NCBI GenBank assembly: GCA_023614405.1
Contig: CM042691.1
Span: forward strand, 171,340,927 to 171,404,926
Direction: 5' to 3'
DNA from: Avena insularis
Taxonomy: Eukaryota; Streptophyta; Magnoliopsida; Poales; Poaceae
Length of the DNA stretch: 64,000 bases
The notes under the pieces are model-generated. The model made no database searches, was not told the DNA's origin, and was given only the letters and a program-made list of their open reading frames with translations. A program made the position numbers and the translations under genes. Below are positions 1 to 10,643 of the stretch, one piece after another (positions within the stretch are counted from its first letter, which is position 1; each line of letters opens with the position of its first letter).

Positions 1-1240
1 ATCTCCAATCTGAGATCTTTGAATTGGGTACACAGATCATCTAGCAATTCTCCCTTGGTAAGGCCATTCACATAAACCTTACGGCTTAAAGCATCTGCTA
101 CAACATTTGCTTTACCGGGGTGGTATTGCAAACTCAAGTCATAGTCCTTGATGATCTCAATCCATCTTCTTTGTCTCATATTGATTTCCTTCTGAGTGAA
201 GATATGCTTCAAACTTTTGTGATCTGTGAACACCTCAATCGTTTTCCTAAAAGATAATGTCTCCGTGTCTTGAGTGCATGGACAACAGAGGCTAACTCTA
301 AATCATGAGTAGGATAATTTACTTCATGAGTTTTGAGTTGTCTCGAGGCATAAGCCACAACCTTCCCTTCTTGCATCAAAACTCCACCTAGTCCTTGGTG
401 AGATGCATCACAATAGACTTGGAAATCCTTCTCCAAATCTGGCAGACATAAGACTAGTGCTGACACTAGCCTCTTCTTCAATTCTTGGAAACTAACTTCA
501 CATCCTTCAGTCCAGTCAAACTTTTTATCTTTCTTAAGTAACTCCGTCATTGGCTTAGCTACCTTTGAGAAATTCTCAATGAATCTTCTATAGTATCCTG
601 CCAAGCCTAGGAAACTACAAACTTCTTTCTTTGACTTGGGAGATTCCCACTCAGTTACAGCTGACACCTTTGCGGGATCGACAGCTATACCATCTCCTGA
701 CACAATATGTCCGAGAAATCCCACTTCATTCAACCATAATTCACACTTGCTGAACTTGGCATACAGCTTGTGCTCCCTGAGCTTCTCAAGTATCAAACGT
801 AAATGTTCTTCATGCTCTTCTTTGCTCTTGGAATAGATCAAAATGTCATTGATGAATACGACAACAAACTTGTCAAGAAACTCCATGAACACCTTGTTCA
901 TCATATTCATGAAGTATGCTGGTGCATTTGTCAAACAAAATGGCATCACGGTGTACTCATACAATCCATACCTAGTGGTGAAAATAGTCTTAGGTATGTC
1001 TTGATCTCTAATATTTAGCTGAAAGTAGCCTGATCAGAGATCAATCTTTGAGAACACACGGGCTCCTTCTAGCTGATCAAATAGATCGTTGCTTCTAGGC
1101 AAAGGATACTTGTTCTTTATAGTCACCTCATTGAGTGAATGGTAATCTATGCATAACCTTTGACTTCTATCCTTCTTCTCAACAAATAGAACTGGTGCAC
1201 CCCAAGGTGAAGAACTTGGTTGAATAAATCCTTTCTGCAA
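1..1240 (-). pseudogene. Element A pol: reverse transcriptase and RNase H (broken)
   Basis: Reads right to left. The RT N-terminus is seen at 1034-1240 ([17 protein letters not shown], then FSKIDL). An in-frame TGA follows where relatives have Arg, consistent with CpG decay of CGA. RT continues at 209-1020 with [14 protein letters not shown] and the catalytic box FINDIL, in which the first Asp of the usual DD pair is Asn (codon at 848-850). RNase H follows with [12 protein letters not shown] and, after a 1-base frameshift near 235-245, DHKSLKHIF and ADALSR up to about position 60. Expected role was cDNA synthesis and RNA removal in the particle. The loss of a catalytic Asp plus nonsense and frameshift changes make this copy dead. 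Confidence 0.9.
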
Positions 1241-1252
1241 CTATTCTCCAAG

Positions 1253-1924
1253 CTATTTCTTGAGTTCTTTCAACTCATCAACTGACATCTTGTAGGGTCT
1301 CTTTGCTATTGGTCCTGATCCTGGCAGTAAGTCTATCAGAAACTCTACATCTCTATCTAATGACATTCCAGGCAATTCCTCCGGATACTCTTTCACAATT
1401 GGCACACTGTCTATTCTAACCCCCTTAAGAGAATTTATCTTACTCCCTTTAGATTCAAAGTTAGACTTGAACCTAATCTGTTTCTTATTCGGGGTTATGA
1501 GTGTGACAGTACGATTGGCACAATCTAGTACACCTTCAAACTTAGTCATCCAATCCATGCCCAGAATAACATCCAATCCTTGGGAATCTAGGATTATCAA
1601 ACTAACTGGAAACTTATACTTTCCAAATTCTATCACTAGATCATGGCATCCAAAGTTCACTATCATCTCTCCACCGGGAGAGATTACTTTTATAGGACAC
1701 CCAATAGTTTCAGTTGAAAGTCCATTTTTATCAACAAATGCTCTTGATATGAATGAATGTGATGCGCTGGTATCAAAAAGAACAAGTGCCGGAAAATAAT
1801 TAAGCTTGAACTTACCAGCTACAGCATCAGACTCTTCATAAATTTCTTCCACATTAATGTGGTTCACTTGTCCCTTCTGAAAAGGGTTGGGCTTGTTGGC
1901 TCCTTCAACATTCTTTTCTGGCAT
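1253..1924 (-). pseudogene. Element A pol: retroviral-type aspartic protease and linker to RT
   Basis: A 223-codon frame. The protease active-site motif is LFDTSASHSF at residues 49-58, where the family usually has D-S/T-G-A, so the catalytic Gly is replaced by Ser. The flap-side motif ILGMDWM is at residues 120-126. The linker ends with GPIAKRPYKM, the usual lead-in to RT. A stop near 1250 separates it from the RT frame at 1034-1240. The frame overlaps the zinc-knuckle end of gag. The role would be cleavage of the Gag-Pol polyprotein. The altered active site and downstream stop argue against function. Confidence 0.88.
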
Positions 1925-2925
1925 TCATTTGCACAGTGCCGAGTTTTCTTGCATTTGAAGCACTCAACCTGACTGATGTCTCTTTTTGCAGGCTGACTCC
2001 CATTACCACTTCCACTATGGTGTCTCTGGTGTCCACTCTTGTGGTTCTTATACTTGTCATTGTCATGACTGCGATGATGCTTGTTGTCATGGTAACGGTT
2101 GTGGTTGTGGTGGCTGTTATACTTCCCATGCTTGTGGAATCCAGAACCTCCACTATCATCATTATGGGAACGCTTGTGAGACGATCCCTAGCTATGCTTA
2201 TCAAAGTTATGCTTCCTCTTCCTCCCTCAACCTGTTTCATCTTGTTTTCCAAGATGGTGGCCTTGTCACAAATTGATTGATATGTTGGGACATATGCAAC
2301 AAATAGTTGCAGGTTCAATTCATCATTCAATCCTTCGAGGAACTTCTCCTTCCTCTTGGCATCAATATCAACCTCATCCGGTGCATAGCGCGCCAGATTG
2401 TTGAACTCCTCAATGTACTCAGCCACACTACGGTGACGCTGTTTCAGATTGTGGAACTCTTTATTCTTCAAGTTCATCACTCCTGATGAGATGTGAGTTG
2501 TTCGGAATCCATCCTCAAAAATAGCCCAAGTCACATCCTCAAGGGGAGTGGTGATCTGAAAGTTATCCCACCAAGTTGCTGCTAGTCCTTCAAGCAGATG
2601 TGCTGCAAACCGGACCTTTTCTTCATTGGTGCAGCCAACAGTGACTAGGTCTTTGTTCACTGAATGTAACCAGTCATTGGCTACCATTGGATCAGTTGTT
2701 CCTGAGAACTTAGCTGGCCTCAACCTCAAAAATCTTGTAAGCATGTCAAATGTTGGTGGGTTGTTGGGATTATTGTTGTTGTTGTTGTTATTCTGATTCT
2801 AGTTTTGATTGGCCATGAACTGGTCATCATCTGCATCAGTTGAGTTTGAGCTGTCATCAACTGCTGCATCTTGGGATTGACGTTATTTTTGTTGTTGGTT
2901 GGGTTGGGATTGGCACGACGGGGGG
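1921..2925 (-). pseudogene. Element A gag (capsid/nucleocapsid), frameshifted
   Basis: The N-terminal part at about 2830-2925 has APRRANPNPTNNKN and a Gln/Met-rich stretch. A 1-base shift near 2830 and an in-frame TAG near 2800 break it. The capsid part at 2225-2744 includes LRLRPAKFSG, ATWWDNF and [15 protein letters not shown], typical of the retrotransposon gag domain. A second shift near 2215-2235 moves to the frame holding a His/Asn/Lys-rich linker. The zinc knuckle CFKCKKTRHCANEC (CX2CX4HX4C) lies at about 1921-1962. Gag would form the cytoplasmic particle and bind element RNA. Broken, but clearly recognisable. Confidence 0.87.
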
Positions 2926-3142
2926 CATCTGTGGTTTCAATGAGGATAAGTAATGAGATATAACCCTTAGATCCTATGCACAATACATTCACAAAGCAAC
3001 AATCACAAGATAACATAGAGTTTTAAACAACATAAACAACAAGTTTGGAACAGTAAACATAATACCAATCCATCCACATGTTGGATGATCATTGCGACTC
3101 AATAATCAAAGATTATAGATAAATAGGTAGCCGAATAGTCAA

Positions 3143-3952
3143 CTACTCCTCCATGTCAACCTCCACATCCACAAGAGTAAGTTCGGCCGTCTCCATAGCT
3201 GACTTGTACTCCTCCATGCTGGTGATCAAGGCCTCAATCTTCACGCGAAGAGCTCTCTTCTGCGAGTGAAGTCTCTCTATCACTCCTTGCTGAGTCTCTA
3301 ACTCAAAGTCCTTGGCCTCTATCTCGTCCCTCATGTCCTTGATCTTCTTGTTTCTGTCCTGAACTCTTTTCTCCTGATTCTTGAACTTCTTGTCATGGCT
3401 CTTGAATCTGGCCTCCATCTCCTTGATGATCTCGTCTTTCTTCGTGAAGAGCTTGTCCTTCTCCCTCAACTGAACCTGGAGCTCGTCATTGCTAAGCATG
3501 ACGTTGGTCCTATCTGTGTCGAGGTGTCTAATAAGGCCCTCTAGGTCCTTGAGGTACAGACAAACTGGCTCTATCGTCTCTCGAGCAGTGCCCTCATACA
3601 CCAATGCCTCTCCCTCTTCGCCATGTATCTTGAATGGGTGGAAGTAGAGGCCTCTAAGCTCGGTGGAGTGGCATCCGCAAAGGCGTCCGATTAGCTCCTG
3701 CATGACTACATCTAGAACCTTCTCTTTGTCATCGTGCATCAGCTTGAAGGAAATCTCCTCCGTGAGTGGCTTCGTCTGGTGTCCTGGCTGCGTGACTCTA
3801 ATGCCCCAAAGATCCTTCCTCTCGAACTTGGTGAGCTGGAGTGCCTTGATACTAGGAAGTGGGAGATTGAGCACACTAGTGAACTGCACGATACGTGAAC
3901 CAAAAAGAGTTACATTGAACTCCTCGGCAGTGCTGATCACAAAGCTAGGCAT
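3143..3952 (-). CDS. Element A pre-gag ORF (orf0), coiled-coil protein
   Basis: An open frame of 269 codons from the ATG at 3950-3952; the frame stays open to 4033, but the extra 27 residues are hydrophobic and probably not coding. Residues 1-130 look globular and contain MQELIGRLCG at 84-93. Residues about 155-255 are very rich in Lys/Glu with heptad-like spacing, which suggests a long coiled coil. The tail is acidic (VDVEVDMEE). It lies between the LTR and gag on the same strand. A counterpart with the same motif at nearly the same residue position is found in element B. I do not know its function; a particle or RNA-binding role is only a guess. Unlike gag and pol of this copy it has no internal stop. 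Confidence 0.6.
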   Translation of the reverse strand: MPSFVISTAEEFNVTLFGSRIVQFTSVLNLPLPSIKALQLTKFERKDLWGIRVTQPGHQTKPLTEEISFKLMHDDKEKVLDVVMQELIGRLCGCHSTELRGLYFHPFKIHGEEGEALVYEGTARETIEPVCLYLKDLEGLIRHLDTDRTNVMLSNDELQVQLREKDKLFTKKDEIIKEMEARFKSHDKKFKNQEKRVQDRNKKIKDMRDEIEAKDFELETQQGVIERLHSQKRALRVKIEALITSMEEYKSAMETAELTLVDVEVDMEE

Positions 3953-4085
3953 ATAGTGTATAAGATAAAGAAATATTAGAACAATACAAGTAAGATAAAA
4001 CAAGAAAATATAAAGATGGAAAAAAGTATACAATCATCCATAAAGCATACAAAGTCTACCACAAACACTAAGGTTCAAACATAAC

Positions 4086-4541
4086 TTAGACAATTTTTTG
4101 CGAGAAAACGACAAGTGTGGTGGTCCAACTAGCGGAGTTTAGACGTTTTATGGCGGTATCTAAGTCTTGGGTATATTTATTATCCTCCTTAAGGTCATTT
4201 TGGGTGTTGAGCATTCTATACTTGAGTCTTTCACCAAGCTCCTTGATAGCATTCCAAGCTACATTTCTTGCAGAGTCAAAGAATGTCATATACATTTTTG
4301 AGTTGGTGCCCATGTAAAATCCTGTCTCTTTGTGGTTGTCTCCCTTGTTTTTGTATAAGTGAAGTTGCACCCACCAATATTCCTCTCCTTCATCCATAAC
4401 TGGAAATCCCTTGTACACGGCCTCACCATATATCCCCAAGCTAACCATAAGGGTTTTGAGTGCTTTGGGAAACTCTGTCTCACATTCTAAAGTCATGGTC
4501 ATGAGTGGTCCCTTCTTGATAGCTTCGTTGATGGCGGCCAT
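4086..4541 (-). CDS. Element A first ORF after the primer binding site, unknown function
   Basis: An open frame of 151 codons starting MAAINEAIKKG, about 145 bp downstream of the primer binding site and upstream of the 3143-3952 ORF on the same strand. It contains EEYWWVQLHLY, TGFYMGTNSKMY and ARNVAWNAIKELGERLKYR, an ordered amphipathic composition that looks like real protein rather than chance. The roughly 130 bp between the two ORFs is AT-rich and could be an intron joining them into one orf0 gene; I cannot show this. No known domain is recognised. No matching segment is evident in element B. Confidence 0.5.
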   Translation of the reverse strand: MAAINEAIKKGPLMTMTLECETEFPKALKTLMVSLGIYGEAVYKGFPVMDEGEEYWWVQLHLYKNKGDNHKETGFYMGTNSKMYMTFFDSARNVAWNAIKELGERLKYRMLNTQNDLKEDNKYTQDLDTAIKRLNSASWTTTLVVFSQKIV

Positions 4542-4685
4542 CTACAAATTGAGATGAGAAAGATGATTAGAAAAGGTTTACGAGAAGGAAAATACAAGTG
4601 TGGATTTTGCAAAGAGTTGCATTTTTCCTTAGTGGTTTCCTTAGTCTAATCCAACCTAGGGTCATAATCCTACAGGCAACACAGT

Positions 4686-4697
4686 GCTCTGATACCA
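4686..4697 (-). promoter_or_regulatory. Primer binding site of element A
   Basis: The minus strand reads TGGTATCAGAGC, complementary to the 3' end of plant initiator tRNA-Met. It lies 2 bp inside the LTR end. This fixes the 5' LTR boundary at 4700 and the minus orientation of the element. Confidence 0.9.
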
Positions 4698-4699
4698 TC

Positions 4700-6604
4700 T
4701 GTAAGACCCCACCTTTATAAGTTAAAGGTCCCTATGATTGCAATGCTAGTCCCTGGATCAAATGCTAGCATCCACAGTTTAAGATGAAGTACACAGATAC
4801 AAAGGTCGTTATTACATCGTCATTCCAGAGATAACATAGTCTTTTACAGCTCATTAGCCAAAGGCTAGTACAAGAGTTCATAACATAAGTAAATAAAATA
4901 AAGTCTTCATCTTCATGTGCCACAGGCAAACATGTTGACTGTAGACTCATAACCCTAATCCTCATCAGAATAACCTGCAACATCATAAGTTACAGCCATA
5001 GTGGGTCGATACATTTGGAATTGTATTGGCAAGTGATACCATAGTAGAATAGTAGTATCTAACATCTATATGAATTTTGCTAAGCATAGCTTAGGCTTGC
5101 TTTGCTCAAAATAGGTTTTTCCTATCAGTTGAAAAACACTAAGTTTTTGTTTGACAAAAACTCCCAAGGAACCACCAATAGACACTGGTGAGCCTTTAAC
5201 CCTTGTTCAACCACAAGTTTTAACTTAGAATTGGGATGAGGAGATCCTTGATAGCTTCAATGTCTTGATGCTCAAATTGTCCGTTGTCGGGGACACGGCT
5301 AAGTACTTAGGTTTTACCCTCTTGAGAGGTGGTGCACTTTCCCCACAAGACTCGCCATGCATCGAGACGAGATCTTTCAGAAGCCTTCCCTTAGATCACC
5401 ATGGACGCGTTCCATCCTACCACCCTACCACCAACTGTCCATCTAGCTAAGTTATTGCAACCTATATGATCAAGGCAGAGCCCATATGCCATGTGGTTGC
5501 ACTAGAAGCTTCTAAACACTAAGTATCTCAAATACCTTTATTCCTGGGTGGCTTTCCACAAGTGTGATACACAAGGTAAACCATATACATGGGCCTTGTG
5601 TAACCACTCAACACAAACCATCATACCATTCCACCCAGGTAATTCATTCACTTAGTTGTTTTGTTAAGCAAAAACACAAGTCCAAAGTCTTAGCAAAATT
5701 TCCATACCATGAATATAATCTACCCTTGTTTTCTACTAGCTAGGCTAAGCATGATATCATAACAAGTATCTCAACTTAGAGAAAATTCTACTAAGACTAC
5801 AACTACTAGGATTCCCAAGCATAGCATATAGATACTTAGCAAAACTTCATGCAAGCTCTATTGAAAATATCACTAGTGCGTAGTCAAAATAATAGGACAA
5901 AATACATGAAGCACCACTTGCCTTCGTAGTTGGGAGAGTAGCAACAATATTCACAATCACCACTAGCACCAAAATCTACACATAAAATAATAACACCAAA
6001 TTCACATTCCAATATTCAAGCAAAAATATTATGAATGCATGCAAATGCAATGAAATGACTTTTCTATACTAAACAAGTCAAGTAAAATAGTACTAAGCAC
6101 AAAACCAACTATTTACAGTCTAAGTAAACTTAAATTTGCTTTAAAATCATTTTCTAAATAATTTATATGGCCAAAATAAGCCTATAATTAATTCTGCAAA
6201 TAAACCTCATTTTACCGAATCAAAATACAAATTCAAGGCCACATTAGTGTAGGTCTTAATTTTATGAATCCAATGATATCTTATTTACATTTTTTGGATA
6301 AACAGAACTCAAGATATGAATTTTACAAGTTTGAATCTGTAATAGATATAAAAATAGATTTTAAAACAAAATCACAGAGACGTGGCTATGTCTGATTGGC
6401 CCATACCAGCTCGGGTGGATCGATCAACGAGAGCCGCAGGATTAAATGAAATCGCACGGGCTAGATCTATCGATACGCCTTCGTTAAGTGATCTAACTAG
6501 GTCCACTAGATCTAGATCTAACGGCTACGACGCATGCGACCAAAATGTGGCGACGGTAATGGGTGCTGGTGGCAGCGCTACTGCCGGCCGACGCTCTAGC
6601 GATT
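4700..6604 (-). repeat. 5' LTR of element A, truncated at its U3 end
   Basis: The plus strand starts TGTAAGACCCC right after the primer binding site; in element orientation this is an LTR end in TACA. About 1.9 kb remains. The other end is missing because LTR2a of element B begins at 6605, preceded by CGATT, which may be half of the target duplication. Parts between about 5290 and 6600 match, in reverse orientation, the LTR of element E (about 59950-61540). No protein-coding gene is seen in this stretch. Confidence 0.8.
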
Positions 6605-9282
6605 TGTCAACACCCGGATTTTTAATCCCAGATGCCTGTTATGCCATACATCGCAATCCCAGGATTACCATTTTTGCGAGACATAACAGATTGGATATCA
6701 CAGTACATCATCCATTACAAACCATACATAAGGTCTTACACAAATAAGGATCTCATGATCCAGTCTTAATACAATTCAAGCAGCGGAATAACGTAATAAT
6801 AACGATAGCGTGGGCGAAGCTCCATCTTCATAGTCACAGGCAATGCTGACGATGGGAGATGATCCTAGTTGTCGTAACCTTCCAGTTGTCCGTCTTCCGG
6901 ATACTCCTCTTCATAGTCTGGCCACAGGAATAGCCAGGGACAAAGCCATGAGTACTCTTTAAATACTCGCAAACTAATACTAACAAGTGAAGTGGTTTTG
7001 AATAGGATATACTAAGCTCTAGGGTTGTTTTGCAAAAAGCCAGATTTACCTCTACTAAGTTTAGAAGCAAAGAAAGCTAGTTGAAAGTTTTATAACACCT
7101 AAGTGGGAACTTGAATTTCATGTCACAACTCTGTTGTGGTCAAGTCAAAGTCATAAATCATTTCACAAGTTATTTTGAAAACATCTGACGACGGATCAGT
7201 ATGGCACTCCAACTGTCCATAACTGCAGACGCGGCTATTCGAATAGATTGACACTCTGCAGAGATTGTACACTTTAACCAAAACAGTCGATACATCCGTC
7301 AGGAACAATCCTGAATTCACCATACTCAGTATGCGGATAATCAATCCTAACCTTTCCATTACACGCCCTAGTATAGGAACCTCTCATGTGAGTTTGGCCT
7401 CCCAACCATGACTAACTGTCATCTTGGGAACTGCACAGGTGGACAATCTTCACAAGGTAGCCTCATCTCAAACCTTGGCCGCAAGGGAACCCATACTAAG
7501 GTATATAAATTTCCAGTCAATGCCTACCCAAATTTTGGGTATTGTGGATATATGGTAAAATTGGAATGGTATCGCATCCAAACAACCATCAGTTTTTTAA
7601 AGGGCTAAGGCTCATGCCTTAAGATTTTCATCATGAAAATCAACTGGTGTTCAAGAACACATGTCAAAACATTTCAGTAGAATGACTCATCATTCTAAGG
7701 TTTTCATAACCATTTTCTCCAAGTATTCCCATCTAAAGTTGATCAAGTTTTATGCTTAGCACTAGCATCTACAAGTGGAGATAAATACTAATGAGGGGTG
7801 GTAATCTAGTGTGACCTATCTAAGTTCAATCTCATGCCTTAGGATGACATCAAGATTATCTAACTTAGGCCAAGTTTTATGCTCTTTATGCTACCTTCAA
7901 TTATCCTTCTAATATCTACAAATCACTAAATAAACTTTTGATAGAAAGCTTTGATAAAGAAAATAAAAGAATTAAGCTTGCAAGAAAAACTAGGATTTGG
8001 TATCCTCAAGTGGGTATAATCACATATGCTTAAGGCATATAGTTGGCATAGTAACAAGCAAGTTTTAGCTTGCCAAGTCAACTAGTAGTATTAAGCTTGC
8101 CTTGTGCAGAGCAGTGGTTGAAGTTCTCCTCGTCTTCTTCCTTGTAGTATCCTCCTTCCTCCTCGTATCCTTGGTCGGTACTATCGTCTATAGATACATA
8201 CGAGGTACACAATCACCACACAATACTTAACTATTTCTATTTATCACACAAAGGTTCACACTAGATGATCTAGCATCATCACTATTATCACAAGGATTAA
8301 AGCACTTGTCTTATTTATTTTATTCTAGAAAAGTAATTTCTACTCATTGAAAAACTACTTAAGATTTAATATTCTCCAACTCAAACATGGGATCATGTTG
8401 ACACATGTCATCACCACATATTTCAGTACATGGGAATGTGATTTAAAGTGGTGTCACAATTTAATAAGGGTTAACCCTTTTATTTTAATTAAATAAAATG
8501 ACTAGAACAGCCTATGATGCATTCTTTTATTACTTGATCATTATTTGTATAAGTAAACCTATATATTTTTATATATTTTGAAAGGTATGGTTAAATGTGA
8601 TTTTTGAGAGTTCGAATCAACTCAAAAGCTTTCATGGTTGAATTTTGAAAAATGTTTGAATGCGGAAAAGCTTCTGCCTTGTTAAGCATTCCAGAACCTT
8701 TCTAACAAAATTTGTTTCATGCATTTTGGTTCAGTGAATCAAGCTGGGTTGATTTTTGAATCTAGGTATAGAACTGAGTTTGAATTTAAATGAATAAACC
8801 TAAGTTTTAATTAATGGGTCGTGCGGGAGGTTTAACTGGGCCGGCCCACTACGCACAGTGCATGCGGGGGCTGGTTAAGTGAGCAACCCCACTCGTCAGT
8901 GAGACGGCGAGTGGCGAAGCGGTACGGGGCGATTAGGGTCGTGCGATCTAGCTCTAATCGAACGGCTGCGGTTCATCGTCCACGTCGAACAACGCCGGCG
9001 AGACAGAACCCTAGTGCGGCCAGTGGGGGTCATGGGAGGCTTACCGGGGCTCCGGTGATAGTCGGCGATGGGGGCGAATGACGAAGTCGACAACGGTGAT
9101 CCTCCTGGTACCAGCAGCTTCTCCTGGGCGGCTCCAATCGACGGCGCCTCTCCTCCTCTGCAGCGGCGAACTCTGGTGAAATTCCAGCCACCTGGTGTTC
9201 GCCTTGCTCCGGGAGTGAGTGGGGGGTATCAGTGAGAGGTGGGGAGTGATATGGTGTGAAGGGTTTGAGCTGGGAGGGCCTC

Positions 9283-9290
9283 TATTTATA
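9283..9290 (-). promoter_or_regulatory. Putative TATA box in LTR2a
   Basis: The minus strand reads TATAAATA inside a GC-rich context. The same box is kept in LTR2b (30448-30455) and LTR2c (57753-57760). It is placed as expected for an LTR promoter, with U3 on the 14210 side. Transcription would run toward lower coordinates. No experimental evidence. Confidence 0.55.
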
Positions 9291-10643
9291 GTGCGATGAG
9301 GGGACCGAATGGCGCGGGTGGAGCTCGTCGGTGTCGTCAGCACAGCGTGCTAATGGCATGGGCAAAGGTAGGGGGCGGTGCGTTGCCTCCTGGCGAAGCT
9401 CAACGGCATGGTCACGTGGCCTGGGGCGGTGCTGAACGGTCGAAACGCCGCGGCGCTCTGGGCGGGCCCGAAGGCAAGTTTAATGGCGCACAGCGTGCGT
9501 GGTCCGCCCGGCGGCGAACGGGGCTGCCTGGCGGGTTACTAGGGTGCTGGCGATCATATATGCAAGCAGCGAAGGTGGCGCACGGTCGGTGGGCTCGTCT
9601 CGTTGACGGCGCACTGGCTGGCTGCACACGCAGAGAAACTGGGCGTGAGCTTGGCTTGTGGTCCAGTGGCTGGCTGCGCTCGGGGCTTTGATAGGGGGTG
9701 GTGGTGGACGGTTCTGCATGTCCTAGACAAGGTTGGCAAGGCTAGTGCTTCCTCTAGCTCACTGGCGACATGGGGGTGGCAATGGTGCTCTCAGCATGGT
9801 CACCATTGATGGCTATGCTTGCTCACAGTGGTGCTAAGGATTGTTAAAGAGGCTAGATGATATACTAAGGGTGTGTTTGGTTTTGGTATAGGGTGGAACG
9901 TAATGGAACCGTGATGTACCTAGAGTGAATTCCAGTGTTTGGTTAAAGAGGTGGAATATAACCAACTAGTTCCACCGGAGGGAATATTTGCTGCAGATGC
10001 GGAACGCACCAGTTCGACCGATTTGGTCGAATCTGGTGGAACGGGGAAATTATCACCGTGCGTTACCCCCACCCGACCCCAACCCTATCTCTTTTCCCCG
10101 TCGTCTCTCATCCTCACAGGAACCAGCGGCGGCTACTCCCTGCTCCTCTCCCTCTGCCTCCTCTCCCTCTGCTCCTCTCCCTCTCCTTCCACGACAGGGC
10201 GGCGGCGACTGTAGCAGCAGGCGGCGGTGGCTGTAGCATCAGGCGGCAGCAGCTGTAGCAGCTAGCGGCGGCGGAAGTAGGCAGCTGCGGAGGGCGGCGA
10301 GCGGTAGCAGCAGGCGGCGGTGGAAGCAGGCTCATCTCCCTCTCCGGTGAGGTATATTTCTGCCCAAATCCATGTGTGGTAGATCAAATCCATGTGTGGT
10401 TGATTGCTAGATCAAATCCATGTGTGGTGTTGTTTTGCTTGCTGTCCAAATCATGAACAATGAGACGGTTGGGTTTGCTGTCCTAAATTTATGATATAAT
10501 GAATGCATTATAGATGTGCAAGATGACAGTTAAAAGGAAAAAGATGATTAGAGGAGCTGCTATTTTTGTTGTTTTTTGCTGCGATTGTTGTTGCTGTTCA
10601 GGCTATAAAAAAGAAGAGAAGATCAAGTATAAGCTATGGGCCA

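Larger units (their letters stand above)
1..6604 (-). mobile_element. Ty3/gypsy element A (Tekay/Del-type chromovirus), 5' portion
   Basis: On the minus strand, in element order: a truncated 5' LTR (4700-6604), a tRNA-iMet-type primer binding site, two pre-gag ORFs, gag, protease, reverse transcriptase and RNase H. Integrase, any chromodomain and the 3' LTR lie beyond the left edge. The gag, protease and RT wording is like that of plant Tekay/Del chromoviruses, though the chromodomain that would prove this is outside the window. The coding region holds several stops and frameshifts, so this copy cannot make its own proteins. Element B starts at 6605 and cuts the A LTR. Confidence 0.88.

Noticed and set aside
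1936..2280. Open frames on the plus strand over element A gag
   Set aside because: They are antisense to the His/Asn-rich gag linker; the repetitive Val/Met or Cys/His composition follows from that.
6382..6747. 121-codon plus-strand frame crossing the A LTR and LTR2a border
   Set aside because: It spans the junction of two different LTRs, so it cannot be an evolved gene.
9296..9691. 131-codon GC-rich frame in LTR2a, repeated in LTR2b at 30512-30856
   Set aside because: Overlapping open frames on both strands in GC-rich DNA; composition of Ala/Gly/Arg and location in an LTR promoter region argue for chance.
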